A DNA stretch of 64,000 nucleotides from positions 2,914,001 through 2,978,000 of the forward strand of contig NZ_CP133019.1 of the NCBI RefSeq assembly GCF_030866805.1, read 5' to 3'. A program made the position numbers and the translations under genes. Position 1 is the stretch's first letter, and each line of letters begins with the position of its first letter. This document shows, piece after piece, positions 24,405 through 33,900 of the stretch. This DNA comes from Microbacterium terrisoli. Lineage in GTDB: Bacteria > Actinomycetota > Actinomycetes > Actinomycetales > Microbacteriaceae. The notes below the pieces were generated by a model. The model made no database searches. It saw nothing but the letters and a program-made list of their open reading frames with translations, and was not told the DNA's origin.

Positions 24405-25658
24405 CTAGGCGTGCACCCCTTGGCCCTCTTTCGGCTGCTCGATGTGGTCCCAGAACGCAGGGTAGAACTGCGACAGTGGGCTCTCGGTGTTCGCACCGTC
24501 GGCCAAGGCAGCTCGCGCTTGCCGAGTAACTTCCTGGCGATGAAGATCGAGTTTCGGCACCAGCACATAGATGTCGGTCATGTCTATCTCGACCGTGCGG
24601 TATTGGCCCACGTCGAATGGAAGCTTGTCACCAGTTCGGATGATCTGGACCACCGGCTTGCGCGCCGCGTGCCGCAATGCAAGCTCGTAGTAGACATTCG
24701 GGTTGGCGAAGCTGAGATCCGCGATTACGAGCGCTGCCTGTGCGATGTGCTCGATGACCTGCCCGGTGATCAGGCCCGGCTTGCTGATGCGGTCAGCTCT
24801 AACCACTTCGAGCCCGAGGCCCTCAAGTGCGGGTTCGATCAGCGACGAAAGCATCAAGTCAGCATGCTTACGCTCGATCGAGTCCGCCGCGCCGATCGGC
24901 GAAACCACAAAGCATGTCTTGTTGAGCGCACCAGTGGGCGCGCGCCTGTTACCGGACTTCAGCACTCTCTCGTGCGATGGTGCGAATCGTGCCTCAATCT
25001 CTGCGCGCACGTCTTCGGTTAGTTCGCCGTACTCAGATTCCGGCTCCTGCTTGGTCCCCTCGCCGTCGTCATCGGGAACTTGCTCGAGAACCGCCTCAAT
25101 TGGCACGATGTGCTCGGAGCCCGCGATTGTGCGAATCAGTCCGACTTCGCGAGCATTGGCGAGAAAAGTCTCAACGCATTCGGCTGCGTGGTCTTCGTGT
25201 GCGCCAGCCTCGGTCGCGGCATCGCGCAAGACTTCAACGCTTGGCACTCGGCTGTTCTTGTACTGGTCGTATATGGCCGCGAACGGTGCGACGTTCTCGA
25301 TCGCGAGCTGGAACCTTGCGGTAATGCGCCCTGCAGTCGCGTAGTCCGGATCGGTTGCGATCGCCCCAGTTGGCGTTAGCGCCAGGAAGTCGGCGTTATA
25401 GGCACCCTCGGTAATGCCGTACTGCCCGCTACTCGTAATCAGCTTGCGGACGGCGTCACTACCAGGCGACCGACCAAGTGATTCTAGGAGCGTCAGCCGT
25501 CGAATCGGCTTTCCAGCACCGTGTGTTTGGATCGCTTCGCCAAGGAACAGAGCCTCCTTGAAAGACATTGCTGGGAAGGTGCGTGCGCGTCGAGTGCGGG
25601 TTCCACTGCCCGATCCGTTAGTCGAGTTATCGGAGTTCCCCGTTTCAGCCATGCTCAT
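24405..25658 (-). CDS. Winged-helix-like plus TIR-like (deoxyribosyltransferase-fold) protein
   Basis: 417 residues from ATG 25658 (ATG 25652 or GTG 25694 are alternatives). After a Ser/Gly-rich leader, residues ~30-195 look helical and winged-helix-like, including SFKEALFLGEAIQ and LESLGRSPGSDAVRKL. Residues ~247-365 are a TIR-like domain: CFVVSPIG, RADRISKPGLITGQVIEHI, ALVIADLS, NPNVYYELALRHA with Glu325, and KPVVQII. This SPIG...NPNVxYELxxRHA pattern marks a family related to nucleoside 2-deoxyribosyltransferases and TIRs that is often found in defence islands. The substrate is probably a nucleotide or NAD derivative (inference). Divergent from the membrane protein gene at 26023. Confidence 0.72.
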   Translation of the reverse strand: MSMAETGNSDNSTNGSGSGTRTRRARTFPAMSFKEALFLGEAIQTHGAGKPIRRLTLLESLGRSPGSDAVRKLITSSGQYGITEGAYNADFLALTPTGAIATDPDYATAGRITARFQLAIENVAPFAAIYDQYKNSRVPSVEVLRDAATEAGAHEDHAAECVETFLANAREVGLIRTIAGSEHIVPIEAVLEQVPDDDGEGTKQEPESEYGELTEDVRAEIEARFAPSHERVLKSGNRRAPTGALNKTCFVVSPIGAADSIERKHADLMLSSLIEPALEGLGLEVVRADRISKPGLITGQVIEHIAQAALVIADLSFANPNVYYELALRHAARKPVVQIIRTGDKLPFDVGQYRTVEIDMTDIYVLVPKLDLHRQEVTRQARAALADGANTESPLSQFYPAFWDHIEQPKEGQGVHA

Positions 25659-26022
25659 AGCATGGCCGAACCACGCAACTCGGGCAAGACACACCGCTAA
25701 CGGTGCTATCAGGTCTCCCGAGGGGAGATCTACCCCACAACTCAGTCGCCGCCCGACTTGAGGCTTCGGTCCCTAACAGTCGTTTCGCAGTGCTCACTCG
25801 CTCACATCTGCGCTGTAGCAGCGCCCACCGTCTGCAATCCCGGCGATGAATATGGCCGTCGCACCAGCGGACACCACCAGTCATTCGAGAGCCGACACAG
25901 GCTCCGGCTCCGAGGAGCCTCGTGCGTATGACTGCGTGCGCCGCAAGAAGTTCTCGGTCGAAGCCGAACCGTCGGTGAGGGGAACAACGCGCTCGGCCTG
26001 GCCCGCTCGGTACGGTTGGACA
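25659..26022. other. Divergent promoter region between the TIR-like gene and the membrane protein gene
   Basis: 364 bp without a convincing gene. At its right end TACGGT (26011-26016) lies six bases before ATG 26023, the leaderless pattern. No clear -10/start arrangement is visible for the minus-strand gene. Confidence 0.5.
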
Positions 26023-27000
26023 ATGAGCGACGTCCCCGCCCCCGAGCCGGACCGCCGACAGGGAAGGATGCTCTTTGCAATCCTCGTCTCCGTCACCGGA
26101 CTTGGCCTCGCTTTCCTCTCATGGGTGTTGCGCGACGATGACGCTTGGTGGAGCGCGACCCTAGGAAACGTTGCCGTCGCCGTACTGTTGCTGCTGCCGG
26201 CCGAGTTTGCTATCAATTGGGTTCGCAAGGGCTTCCGCCAGGTGACTGAGGTGGCTTCGAACGCGAACGTGGTCGCGTTGGCGGCGAAGAGCACCGCTGA
26301 CCAGACCGCGCGGTCTCTTGCTGACATCACGGAACGTCTAGCGAATGCCCAGAGCGATGAGCTTGCGGCGGCGCAGGACGTATATCGAAACATGACTCGT
26401 GACGCTTCCCGAGACAGTCTGCTCGCTGCGCTACGTCAGGCGACCGCCGACGGCCTTGTCACCCGCCAGGGGGTTCGCTCCCCGGTCTGGGAGACCGATC
26501 TGCACTATCGGTATGTGGTCGACGGACCCAACGGCGAGTTGGAAATCCGACTGGAAGAAGACGACGGGTCGGTCGTCTCGACCGCGCTGTGGACCGCTGG
26601 CGAGCCCGCTGACGCATTTTACCAGCGGTTGGTCCTCGCTGTCCGAGAAGCGGGACAAGACCTTGGCACTGGACTGAACCTGCCAACTCAGTCCGTCGCG
26701 GCGCTTGCAGACATGCTCGTCGACGTGGTGGGGCTTCGCGCTCAAGCTTTGGCCGGGAACCGGCCCACATTGGTGAACATCATCGAGCGCGTGGAGGGCT
26801 GGTACCTCACGGAGACGATCGTGGTACCGGGTCACCATCTCCACTACACGATTGGCGTTGACAGTCTTGCGGAGCCGAACTGGGAGGAGCACTTGCGAGG
26901 CAAGGGCTGGTTCGAAGCTCACCACCTCATTCCGTTCGCACGACGGTTATACGACAAGCCGGTCAAGCCGGCCGCGTCGTCTGCGTCGTCTGACGATTGA
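26023..27000 (+). CDS. Hypothetical protein with two membrane spans and a cytoplasmic domain
   Basis: 325 residues. Two hydrophobic helices at about 16-36 and 46-66 are followed by a predicted coiled coil (~75-125) and a C-terminal soluble domain (~130-310) without recognised family. ATG 26023 is leaderless (TACGGT-N6-ATG); the frame extends upstream to 25846 but that part lacks a start signal. Lies divergently next to a TIR-like gene, so a membrane effector or sensor partner is possible but unproven. Confidence 0.62.
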   Translation: MSDVPAPEPDRRQGRMLFAILVSVTGLGLAFLSWVLRDDDAWWSATLGNVAVAVLLLLPAEFAINWVRKGFRQVTEVASNANVVALAAKSTADQTARSLADITERLANAQSDELAAAQDVYRNMTRDASRDSLLAALRQATADGLVTRQGVRSPVWETDLHYRYVVDGPNGELEIRLEEDDGSVVSTALWTAGEPADAFYQRLVLAVREAGQDLGTGLNLPTQSVAALADMLVDVVGLRAQALAGNRPTLVNIIERVEGWYLTETIVVPGHHLHYTIGVDSLAEPNWEEHLRGKGWFEAHHLIPFARRLYDKPVKPAASSASSDD

Positions 27001-27417
27001 AGCATTCGGCAAGGACTCGAGCACCACCCGATCACGGGTCCGCATTCGGTCGCTGCTCGATGACCGAGCCTAGGCAATTGAGTCCTTGCGGCGGGCCATG
27101 GCCTCTCTCGGGGTCTGCTCGTACTGGGCGGCAACCGGAATTGCGAACGCTGCCGTGAGTGTCGCGGCAAGTGCGACTCCGAGAATTCTGGAAGCCTGCC
27201 CGACAGCACGGTCGATCGTCCGGCCGGGACGATCGAGGTCTGGTCGGGTTCGATAACATCATCTGGGATGGGCAGATCCACGCTTTCATCGAAGCCACCT
27301 ATCAGGCAGTTGTTCGCGCGCAACCTGGGCGCATGTGCTGGTTGACAGCTCAGCCGCCAGCCGGCGTCGCCCTGAAGCAATCAAGAAGAGGGTTCGAGGA
27401 GATCAGGAATCCTTCAA
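27001..27417. other. Intergenic stretch, no supported gene
   Basis: 417 bp. Frames on both strands are short, Arg/Pro-rich and without family resemblance or start signals. I see no RNA structure of note. Confidence 0.5.
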
Positions 27418-27855
27418 TCACCAGACGCGCGTCGGCGACGCCCGGTCCCCGTTCTCCACCAGGTCATCGTCGAGCATGGCGATGGACTGCGCGGCGTCCA
27501 TGCCGGTATGACCGATCACCTCGTGCGCCCAACTTGTTAGCCGACGAACAGGCACTTGCCCAAGGAGCGCGTCGATCGCCAGCGCCCGCAAACTGATCAG
27601 TGGGACTTCACCCTCACCCGGCGATAGGCCCGCCTCGGCGACGGCGGCTGGGAGTGGCTCCCGCACATCGTCGCTTCGAGACGACCTTGACATGCCGGCA
27701 AGCTCACGCAGGTATGGGCCATCGAGCCCGGAGACGATCGCACTGACCGCACCGTCCATTGCTAGCGATACGAACTGTCCACCCACGCCGACCGCGGCCG
27801 ACGCGACGACAGGCTGCAAGATCGCCGCGGCCTGACCATTGACCCGCCCCTCCAC
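27418..27855 (-). CDS. Hypothetical protein, unrecognised
   Basis: 145 residues from GTG 27855, or 113 from ATG 27759, which lies five bases after a TATCGC element and may be the real start. The C-terminal two thirds (GLDGPYLRELAGM, then RALAIDALLGQVPVRRLTSW) have an amphipathic helical pattern seen in unnamed small actinobacterial proteins with a PSLRxLAG-type motif. No catalytic residues or membrane spans are evident. Function unknown. Confidence 0.45.
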   Translation of the reverse strand: MEGRVNGQAAAILQPVVASAAVGVGGQFVSLAMDGAVSAIVSGLDGPYLRELAGMSRSSRSDDVREPLPAAVAEAGLSPGEGEVPLISLRALAIDALLGQVPVRRLTSWAHEVIGHTGMDAAQSIAMLDDDLVENGDRASPTRVW

Positions 27856-27949
27856 TCGCCGGAGGCAAGTAGACCAGGTACATGCTTCCGCAACCCGGTC
27901 CCCTTGCGCACGGGTGGTTGTGCACGACCGTGGTCATTAGCCTTGGCTC

Positions 27950-28546
27950 ATGACCAAGAAAGTCACTGGGGTCCTGAGTGGTGTCGGCCTGTTCCTGATC
28001 GCGGCGACTGTCGTAGCTTGTAGCGCAGCGACCGAGGGACGGCAGATGCTGGAACCGACCGCGACCCGGACGTTCTCAGGTGCCCCTGAGTCGTCTGCGT
28101 CTCCCACTGCTTCGCCCACGGTCACCTCGCCGGTCGTTGCCACGTGCGCTGACATTTCGACTGTCGGGTTTCAGGCGCACGCTGCCGTTTACGGCTGGGT
28201 ATCGGTGGAGCAGCAAGATCGCCCGAATGGTGGGAACCCCTTCGATCGGTTTCCCGGCGGTTCCCCAGACGACGCGGTAAGTTGTTCGTGGGCGCCGACT
28301 GGTGGCGGCACCGACAACGCGACGTTTTTCGCCTGGACACAGATTGGTGCGGGTGCTGCGGCCGATGCCGAGCAGGTGCTCGTCGATGAAGGCGGCAACC
28401 GGGAAGATACTCCCGTGGGCGTGTACATCTCGTTCCCGGGTCAGGGCGGCGGTGAGAGTACCTACCTCTTCACGAGCAGTGACGTACGCTGGGCGAATTC
28501 TCCGAACGAACTTGGATACGTCAAGGCACCCGACGAAAACGGCTGA
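27950..28546 (+). CDS. Putative secreted lipoprotein, unknown function
   Basis: 198 residues with a clear lipoprotein signal: basic MTKK, hydrophobic core, lipobox ending at Cys24 in TVVACSA. A Ser/Thr/Pro-rich tether (residues ~35-62) leads to a DUF3558-like globular part with two cysteines (ATCADIS and VSCSWA) that could form a disulphide. ATG 27950 is leaderless behind TAGCCT at the exact six-base spacing. Exposed on the outer membrane face. DUF3558 resemblance is tentative. An island cargo gene with possible surface-exclusion or adhesin-like role, not demonstrable. Confidence 0.68.
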   Translation: MTKKVTGVLSGVGLFLIAATVVACSAATEGRQMLEPTATRTFSGAPESSASPTASPTVTSPVVATCADISTVGFQAHAAVYGWVSVEQQDRPNGGNPFDRFPGGSPDDAVSCSWAPTGGGTDNATFFAWTQIGAGAAADAEQVLVDEGGNREDTPVGVYISFPGQGGGESTYLFTSSDVRWANSPNELGYVKAPDENG

Positions 28547-28699
28547 CGGGCTGGCGCCTCGTGCCCTCGCCTAGACCGAACGAGTCCAGCCTGGAGCTTG
28601 CCCGCCTCAACGAACGATCCCCTACCGGGCAGGGCCCGGTGGGGGAGCGAACGCGGACGCCACCTGACAAGCAGGTTTGCCGTCCCAAGACGGACGCAG

Positions 28700-28727
28700 T
28701 TCTGCAGGCGGAAACACGCCTGCAGAA
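28700..28727. terminator. Perfect 11-bp inverted repeat
   Basis: TTCTGCAGGCG-GAAACA-CGCCTGCAGAA, an 11-bp stem with a 6-nt loop between the lipoprotein gene and the next small gene. There is no U-run on either side, so it could be a weak terminator of the lipoprotein gene or a protein-binding palindrome; it also contains PstI-like CTGCAG symmetry at each arm. Confidence 0.55.
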
Positions 28728-28782
28728 GAGGGGCAAGCCGTCCGCGTCTCCGCGTGTCTGGGCCTGCTAATAGTCTGCGGCC

Positions 28783-29037
28783 ATGGCAGAACCCAGCAGC
28801 TACTACTTCTTGCGCTACGCCGATCGGGCACTTATCAGGGCCAACGAGTACCTCGGGCGCGGTCCCCACTCTCCTCGTGGCAGCGTCGATCCGGAGGCGT
28901 CTGACCAGGAGGTGAGCAACCACGCCGCGCTCGTCGAACTCACCGAGGCGCTTGAGTACTTCTCGAACTGGGCAACCGAGCTAAGCGTTCGACTTGAGGA
29001 TGCCGGAGTGATTGAGCTCGTCCGAGGGGAACCGTAG
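28783..29037 (+). CDS. Small acidic hypothetical protein
   Basis: 84 residues, leaderless start (TAGTCT at 28771-28776, six bases before ATG 28783). Pattern: YYFLRYADRALIRANEYLG, then a helical NHAALVELTEALEYFSNWATEL. No recognised family or catalytic motif. The precise promoter spacing is the best evidence that it is real. Possibly an accessory or immunity-type protein. Confidence 0.55.
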   Translation: MAEPSSYYFLRYADRALIRANEYLGRGPHSPRGSVDPEASDQEVSNHAALVELTEALEYFSNWATELSVRLEDAGVIELVRGEP

Positions 29038-29111
29038 CGAGACTGTAGCCTCCGTCCCCTTCCGCGCGACGAACTGTGCGGGGCTGACTCTTCGACTAAT
29101 ACAGTGGGGGC

Positions 29112-29609
29112 ATGACGACGGCTGCCACGGGGAACCCGCCGAGCCGCCTGTTGACGCCCGCCAACCACCACTTCACAGACGAAGCTCGGAAAGCTCGATA
29201 CGGCGTCGCGTACATGCAGTCGCGTTGCGCCCACGCGGGCGTCGACTTCAAGGAAGGCTCCGTGGATTCCGATTACATGGCAATCGACGGAACCATCGAG
29301 TACCCGCGGGTCGCCGCGCGCGTGCAGATCAAGTGCACGTCACAGTTCAAGGTCGAGCCCGGCGACATGTCGCTTCAGCTCAAGCCCGGGTGGGTCGAGA
29401 AGTGGACCGAGAGCGAGACGGCTGTGTTCGTCCTAGTCGTGAAGGTGCCAAAAGAGTGGTCCCCGACTGGGTGGAGCATGACGCCGTATTCACACGTCAT
29501 AGCACCGTCGCGTTCGGCAAGCGTTTCGTTGCGGCGGACCACCAGAGCGTCGCGGTCATCGCATCCTCGAGGTCCCGACTCGATGTCCGGCGCGCGGTCC
29601 CGACTGTGA
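29112..29609 (+). pseudogene. DUF4365-type (PD-(D/E)XK-related) protein, probably frameshifted
   Basis: The first ~115 residues (ARYGVAYMQSRCAHAG, VQIKCTSQ, LQLKPGWVEKW, VFVLVVKVPKEW) follow the DUF4365 pattern. In that family the D...QIKxT strand is nuclease-like. After residue ~117 this frame becomes Ser/Arg-rich filler, while the neighbouring frame continues plausibly (PDWVEHDAVFTRHS), indicating a one-base shift near 29455-29465. Leaderless ATG 29112 behind TACAGT. The 3' part is overlapped by an antisense small membrane gene. DUF4365 proteins are frequent in defence islands. Confidence 0.6.
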
Positions 29610-29676
29610 TCAAGACACCGAGAACTGCCGCTGCCGCACCGATCAGAGCCGCGATGACCGCTGGGTCGAGTTTCAT
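29497..29676 (-). CDS. Small membrane protein, leaderless
   Basis: 59 residues with one hydrophobic helix right after the start (AVIAALIGAAAAVLGVLITV) and a basic C-terminal tail, so N-out is likely. TACCGT lies exactly six bases upstream of ATG 29676 on the minus strand, supporting expression. The N-terminal pattern MKLDPAVIAALIG is common in unnamed actinobacterial membrane peptides. It overlaps the 3' end of the DUF4365-like gene in antisense, so either the two regulate each other or this gene was created by the overlap. Confidence 0.6.
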   Translation of the reverse strand: MKLDPAVIAALIGAAAAVLGVLITVGTARRTSSRDLEDAMTATLWWSAATKRLPNATVL

Positions 29677-29856
29677 GGCGAAACGGTATCGGCAGCTACC
29701 CCTGCCCGGATAGGGACGTAGCTGACCCGACCCCGTTACCCTTCCTGCACGCTCACCTTTCGAGGAGCGGAGCCCGTGGACGCCCAACGGTAGATTGACG
29801 CCGGAAAGCGACTTACCGAGTATCACCGCGGCGCAAGTCGGCAGGTTTTTCCATAC

Positions 29857-29882
29857 TGTTCGCGAACATGTTGTTTTACCGT
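29857..29882 (+). promoter_or_regulatory. Leaderless promoter with palindromic operator for the HTH gene
   Basis: TACCGT (29877-29882) lies six bases before ATG 29889. Directly upstream, 29857-29868 is the perfect 12-bp palindrome TGTTCGCGAACA, positioned between -35 and -10. Placement is ideal for autorepression by the HTH protein encoded downstream. Confidence 0.62.
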
Positions 29883-29888
29883 TTACGC

Positions 29889-30785
29889 ATGAGCCCACAA
29901 CCCGAGTTCGGTGCCGACGACTTCTCCAACCCTGACGCTCCAGAAGACGAGCGCCTTCTGCGCCCTGACCACCCGGCTGTCCGCGACCTCTCTTACGAGC
30001 GGAGCCGCGACCGGCAGCTGGGAGATCTGATGAAGGGGTCCCTGTTCGATCCCGGCTGGGAGCGGCAGGAGCCGGGCGCGGACGGTGAACCCGTGCCCCA
30101 GGTCGAACGGCTTGAGCTCTACCTGAAGGAGCGGCCGCGCGGGAGGGAATACGTGAGCGACTTCGTGTTCCGCTCGAAGGATCTCCCCGTCATCATCTAC
30201 GGCATCCTGATCAACCGAGGCCGGGGCCTCGAGATCGCCGAACTGGAACTGTTCCGTACCTCGTGGGGCTACTTCGATCCCTGGGGCGACTTTGTTGATG
30301 TAGAGGAGGGCGCCGGCGAACCGGCGGACGGGGATGAGCCTCCGGCGCTGATCACGAGCGATCTTCTGAGGCGCCTCCCCCTGGGTCGCATCGTGGCGCT
30401 CGCCCAACAGCGCCTCGCGCAGGAAGAATGGCGCACCGAAGGAGTGGTGGTGCTCATGGGCCGCGACCGTAGTCCCGACGAGCTCAGCGCAGCGGAGACG
30501 TTGGTGCTCGAATCCGCTGTTACCGCCGCGCGGCAGACGACCCGCGGTCGCCCATCGCTGCCTGACGAGCTGCTTGAATCAGTGGCGTGCGCATATCTTG
30601 AAGAGGCGGTGGCGGGAGCCGGGCTCCTACGGAGAATGTCGGCGCGCTTCGACCGCCCGCAGGCGACCGTCCGGGACTGGATCGCTGCCGCGCGGCATGC
30701 TGGCTTCCTGACGCCGGCGCAGCCCGGTCGCCGCGGCGCGGCTGCCGGCCCGAAACTCTCTCCAGAGTCGACGACGGCCTCGTGA
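29889..30785 (+). CDS. HTH-domain protein, probable island regulator
   Basis: 298 residues. The N-terminal ~200 have no recognised family but contain an ordered beta-rich section (LELYLKERPRGREYVSDFVF, VIIYGILINRGRGLEIAEL). Residues ~222-275 form a helix-turn-helix module (GRPSLPDELLESVACAYLEEAV ending in TVRDWIAAARHAGFL) like the regulators of actinobacterial mobile elements. ATG 29889 fits the leaderless promoter; an upstream TTG/ATG at 29868 would precede the -10 box. It is followed 144 bp later, same strand, by the giant PIN protein gene, whose expression it may control. Confidence 0.66.
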   Translation: MSPQPEFGADDFSNPDAPEDERLLRPDHPAVRDLSYERSRDRQLGDLMKGSLFDPGWERQEPGADGEPVPQVERLELYLKERPRGREYVSDFVFRSKDLPVIIYGILINRGRGLEIAELELFRTSWGYFDPWGDFVDVEEGAGEPADGDEPPALITSDLLRRLPLGRIVALAQQRLAQEEWRTEGVVVLMGRDRSPDELSAAETLVLESAVTAARQTTRGRPSLPDELLESVACAYLEEAVAGAGLLRRMSARFDRPQATVRDWIAAARHAGFLTPAQPGRRGAAAGPKLSPESTTAS

Positions 30786-30929
30786 CCTGGACCGCAAGGA
30801 GGAGATTCGCGGTGTTTCCTCCATGACGGGATGGCCCAAAGGCATAGCTAGGCGGTGGATGGCCAATTCTCACGAGTGTCGTACCCGTCGGGCAGGATGG
30901 GTGTGTTCTTCCCTGAACGAAAGGCTCGA

Positions 30930-33900
30930 ATGGACTTCGGCGGCGTAGCGCGAATTCTGGCCCCACTGATTGGCAAGCCCGTTCTGAAGGGACTTGCTCG
31001 AAGAACGTTGGCTTATCGAGTCGCGCGGCGAGTGGTTCGCTCAACACGACGACGAGGATGGAATCTGAATCGACGATCACTTGCGCGCGTGCTTCGGGAT
31101 CGAAGTGTGTTGGAAGAACTCTCACGATCCGACGGTGGCGGATATCCTCACTCACTTGCTCGGCTTCGCTTTGCGCTACCCCGCGGGGCGTCGGAGGAAG
31201 TCGCCGAGTCGCTTCTAGAGATTGTCGCCGTGGAGTATGTTGCCGCGCTCCCGGATCGCGAATCTGCCCAGCTGCACGTGAGCCGAGAAGTCGGTGCGGC
31301 TCGCGACGAGATTCGAGATGTCCAGAGCGACATTGGCGACCTCGGCTCACAACTGGACGCCACTCTTGGCTTCGATTCGGCAATGGAGCGGTTTCATCCC
31401 TGGAGGCGTCAGGAGGCGGTGGAGATCCGTCGCGGCTGGCGGCCGATCGACAGACTCGCCCGCCAGCTTGCAGACCCTGAGCGAAGAGCTAGCGTTTTGG
31501 CCGACTGGTCGACCGCGCCGCCAACATGGTCAGAGTCGGCACCAGCAAGTGTGTTCGGGTGGTTGGGACTACTAGCAACCGAGGCAAGAAGCGATCGCTC
31601 GGTGGCCGCGTATTTCTTTGGCGAGGCTCTCGACCGGGGGATATCTCCCCGAGCTATGTGGCGGGTGCGGCTCTTTCAGCAACTCGATTTGACCGCTGCA
31701 GAGGCAGCCACCTGGTTCGATCCGACCGAAAACCACCCGCTCATCCGTGCCATCGAGCTTGAGGCAGCCGGAGACCGCGAGGGTGCCAGGGATCAAGTGC
31801 TCAGCTGGCATCCGACGGAGACCCCCGAGCTGGCTCAAAGAGCAGCGATTCTTGCCCAGCACGCTTTGGTGCAGGGCGATTTTGCTACAGCAGTACAGCT
31901 GGCAACCGAGGCATATCAGGAACGGAGCGCGACGGGCGCGGGCTTGATAGCCATCGACGCATTGTTTGCGCTGTCCGGTACTCGACGTGACTCCGTCGAA
32001 CGCGCTGGTGATGTTCGAACCGCGGTGAGTTTGGCCACTCGTATTAGAGACGACCGGCGTCGATGGGGAATCGATGCAGTTCCGGCGGTCCTAGCAATCT
32101 GTCATGGGAAGCATCTTCTTGATGACTTGGACGGTGCCCTCCGAACCTGCCTGTCGGAGCCATTGGGGGATGCGACTCCGGCGGAGTCTGCCAGCGCGGT
32201 CTTGGTAGGCGAGGCCATTCGAATCGCCGCACGCATCGGCGTCGATCTTCCAGACACGTATAGCCTCGGCCACCCCGATGAAGTAGTGTCCGCGGCTCGG
32301 ATCGCGGCCGCCGGCTATGCCGCGGCGAGGGCTGGCGATGAGTCCACTGCGGCTAATAGGTGGGTGGAGGCGTTTGACCTTGAAACTGATCCGTTAGAGC
32401 GCCTCGAGTTGGCCACACAGTTGGCCTTCATGGGAGTGGAGGTAGATACGAGTGATCTGGTCTCACTCGAACCGGGGGCAGACGCTTCCGAAGAATTGAG
32501 GCTGATTGCTCGCCTGTTTAGAGACGGTGATGCCCCGACGATCGCACTAATCCGGACGCGAGCGCTCACCAGACGCTCGTTGGCTACCGCTCTCTACGAA
32601 TTTCACACTCGATCGGGTGAGCACAACCTCGCGGCGGACGTAATGATCCGCAGTGCTCGTCAGTGGGGCGAGCCAAGCATGTGGCTTCGCGCAGCAAAAG
32701 CTTATGCAGCCGACTCTCAACACGATGGTGCAGTGAGTGCCGCGCGTCAGGTCCTGGAGAGCAATGTCTCTAGCCTCGATGAAAAACGACGTGCCCTGAT
32801 AATCCTTGCTGAAGCGAATTCTGCGCTCGGCCGCTGGCCGGATGCCCGCACGGCGACGGCGGGGCTTGTCGAGCTCGATCCGTCATCGGACGACTACCGG
32901 TGGGCGCACATCCGGGTCCTATTTCAAGCGGCGGATCTCGAGTCTGCACTTGACGTCTACCGAGCAAGCGAACCGCGACCTACCCCTCGGAGCGGTGACG
33001 AGATTGTGTTGCTTGCTCAACTTCACAGGGTATTTGGGGATAGAGCGATAGACGCGCCATCGCTTGTCTCTGCTTCGGACCCGTGGCGAGAAGAAGAGCA
33101 AGTGCGCGGACGGGTCCTGCTATGCGTGCTGATGGCCCCGCACGAACGAGAATCGTCCGACGACGAGAGCGACGAAGCGCCCTCCGAAGGCACCCTGCAC
33201 GTACGAGAAGCGATGGCTGACTTCACACGCACATTTCCAACCAGCTCGCTCATGTACTCGGTGGAGTTCGATCCGTCAGATCCGCTGGCGTCATTGCGCG
33301 AGGCGCTCGGCAATTCGCCCGACACCTCCGAGCTCGATGCGCTTGTTGTCGAGGGCCGAGCACCCATGGGATTCGCCGCGTCGATTCACTCGCGCACTTA
33401 CCTTGAGGTGATTCTCCGCCGACCAACGCCCGCCCGATTCTTCGACGACCGCGCGCTTCGCGAAGCGTCTGCGGCGGCCCTTCTCGAGTCGATGTCGGGC
33501 ACGACCGTTGTCCTCGACACCACGGTTGCGTTCACCTTCGCGTTGCTTGGTGCGCCGACGCAGGCTGAACTGCTTGGCGCTGTACCGAACGTCGTCACAC
33601 ACACGTCCCTCGTCAACGACGCTCGCGAGGCGTCACTGTCGCTCGAACGTGAGTCCGGGATGACGGTCGCGCCATCGGAGTCCGAGGGACCGATGATCCG
33701 AATCACCCCCGACGATGAGCTTGTTCGACTCCGTACACAAGCTCGGGCGACGTTTGCAAGTCTCCGCCTGTTGCCCGTGGTGGACGACAGTGCCGAGACA
33801 TCCGAGCACTACTCGCTCCCCGAGTTTGGCGGGGAGCGCCCGACGTGGTTAGCTGCCGTTGACTACGCACGAGCAAGCGGCGCGATTCTATGGTCCGACG

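Noticed and set aside
24083..24568. 161-residue minus-strand frame overlapping the TIR-like gene 3' end
   Set aside because: Arg/Ser-rich, overlaps a well-supported gene in another frame and has no start signal.
26919..27380. 153-residue minus-strand frame in the 27-kb gap
   Set aside because: Overlaps the 3' end of the membrane protein gene in antisense, Pro/Arg-rich, no start signal or family pattern.
29012..29713. Separate 233-residue plus-strand gene over the DUF4365-like region
   Set aside because: Only its middle (after ~29455) looks protein-like, and that part reads as the shifted continuation of the DUF4365-like gene.
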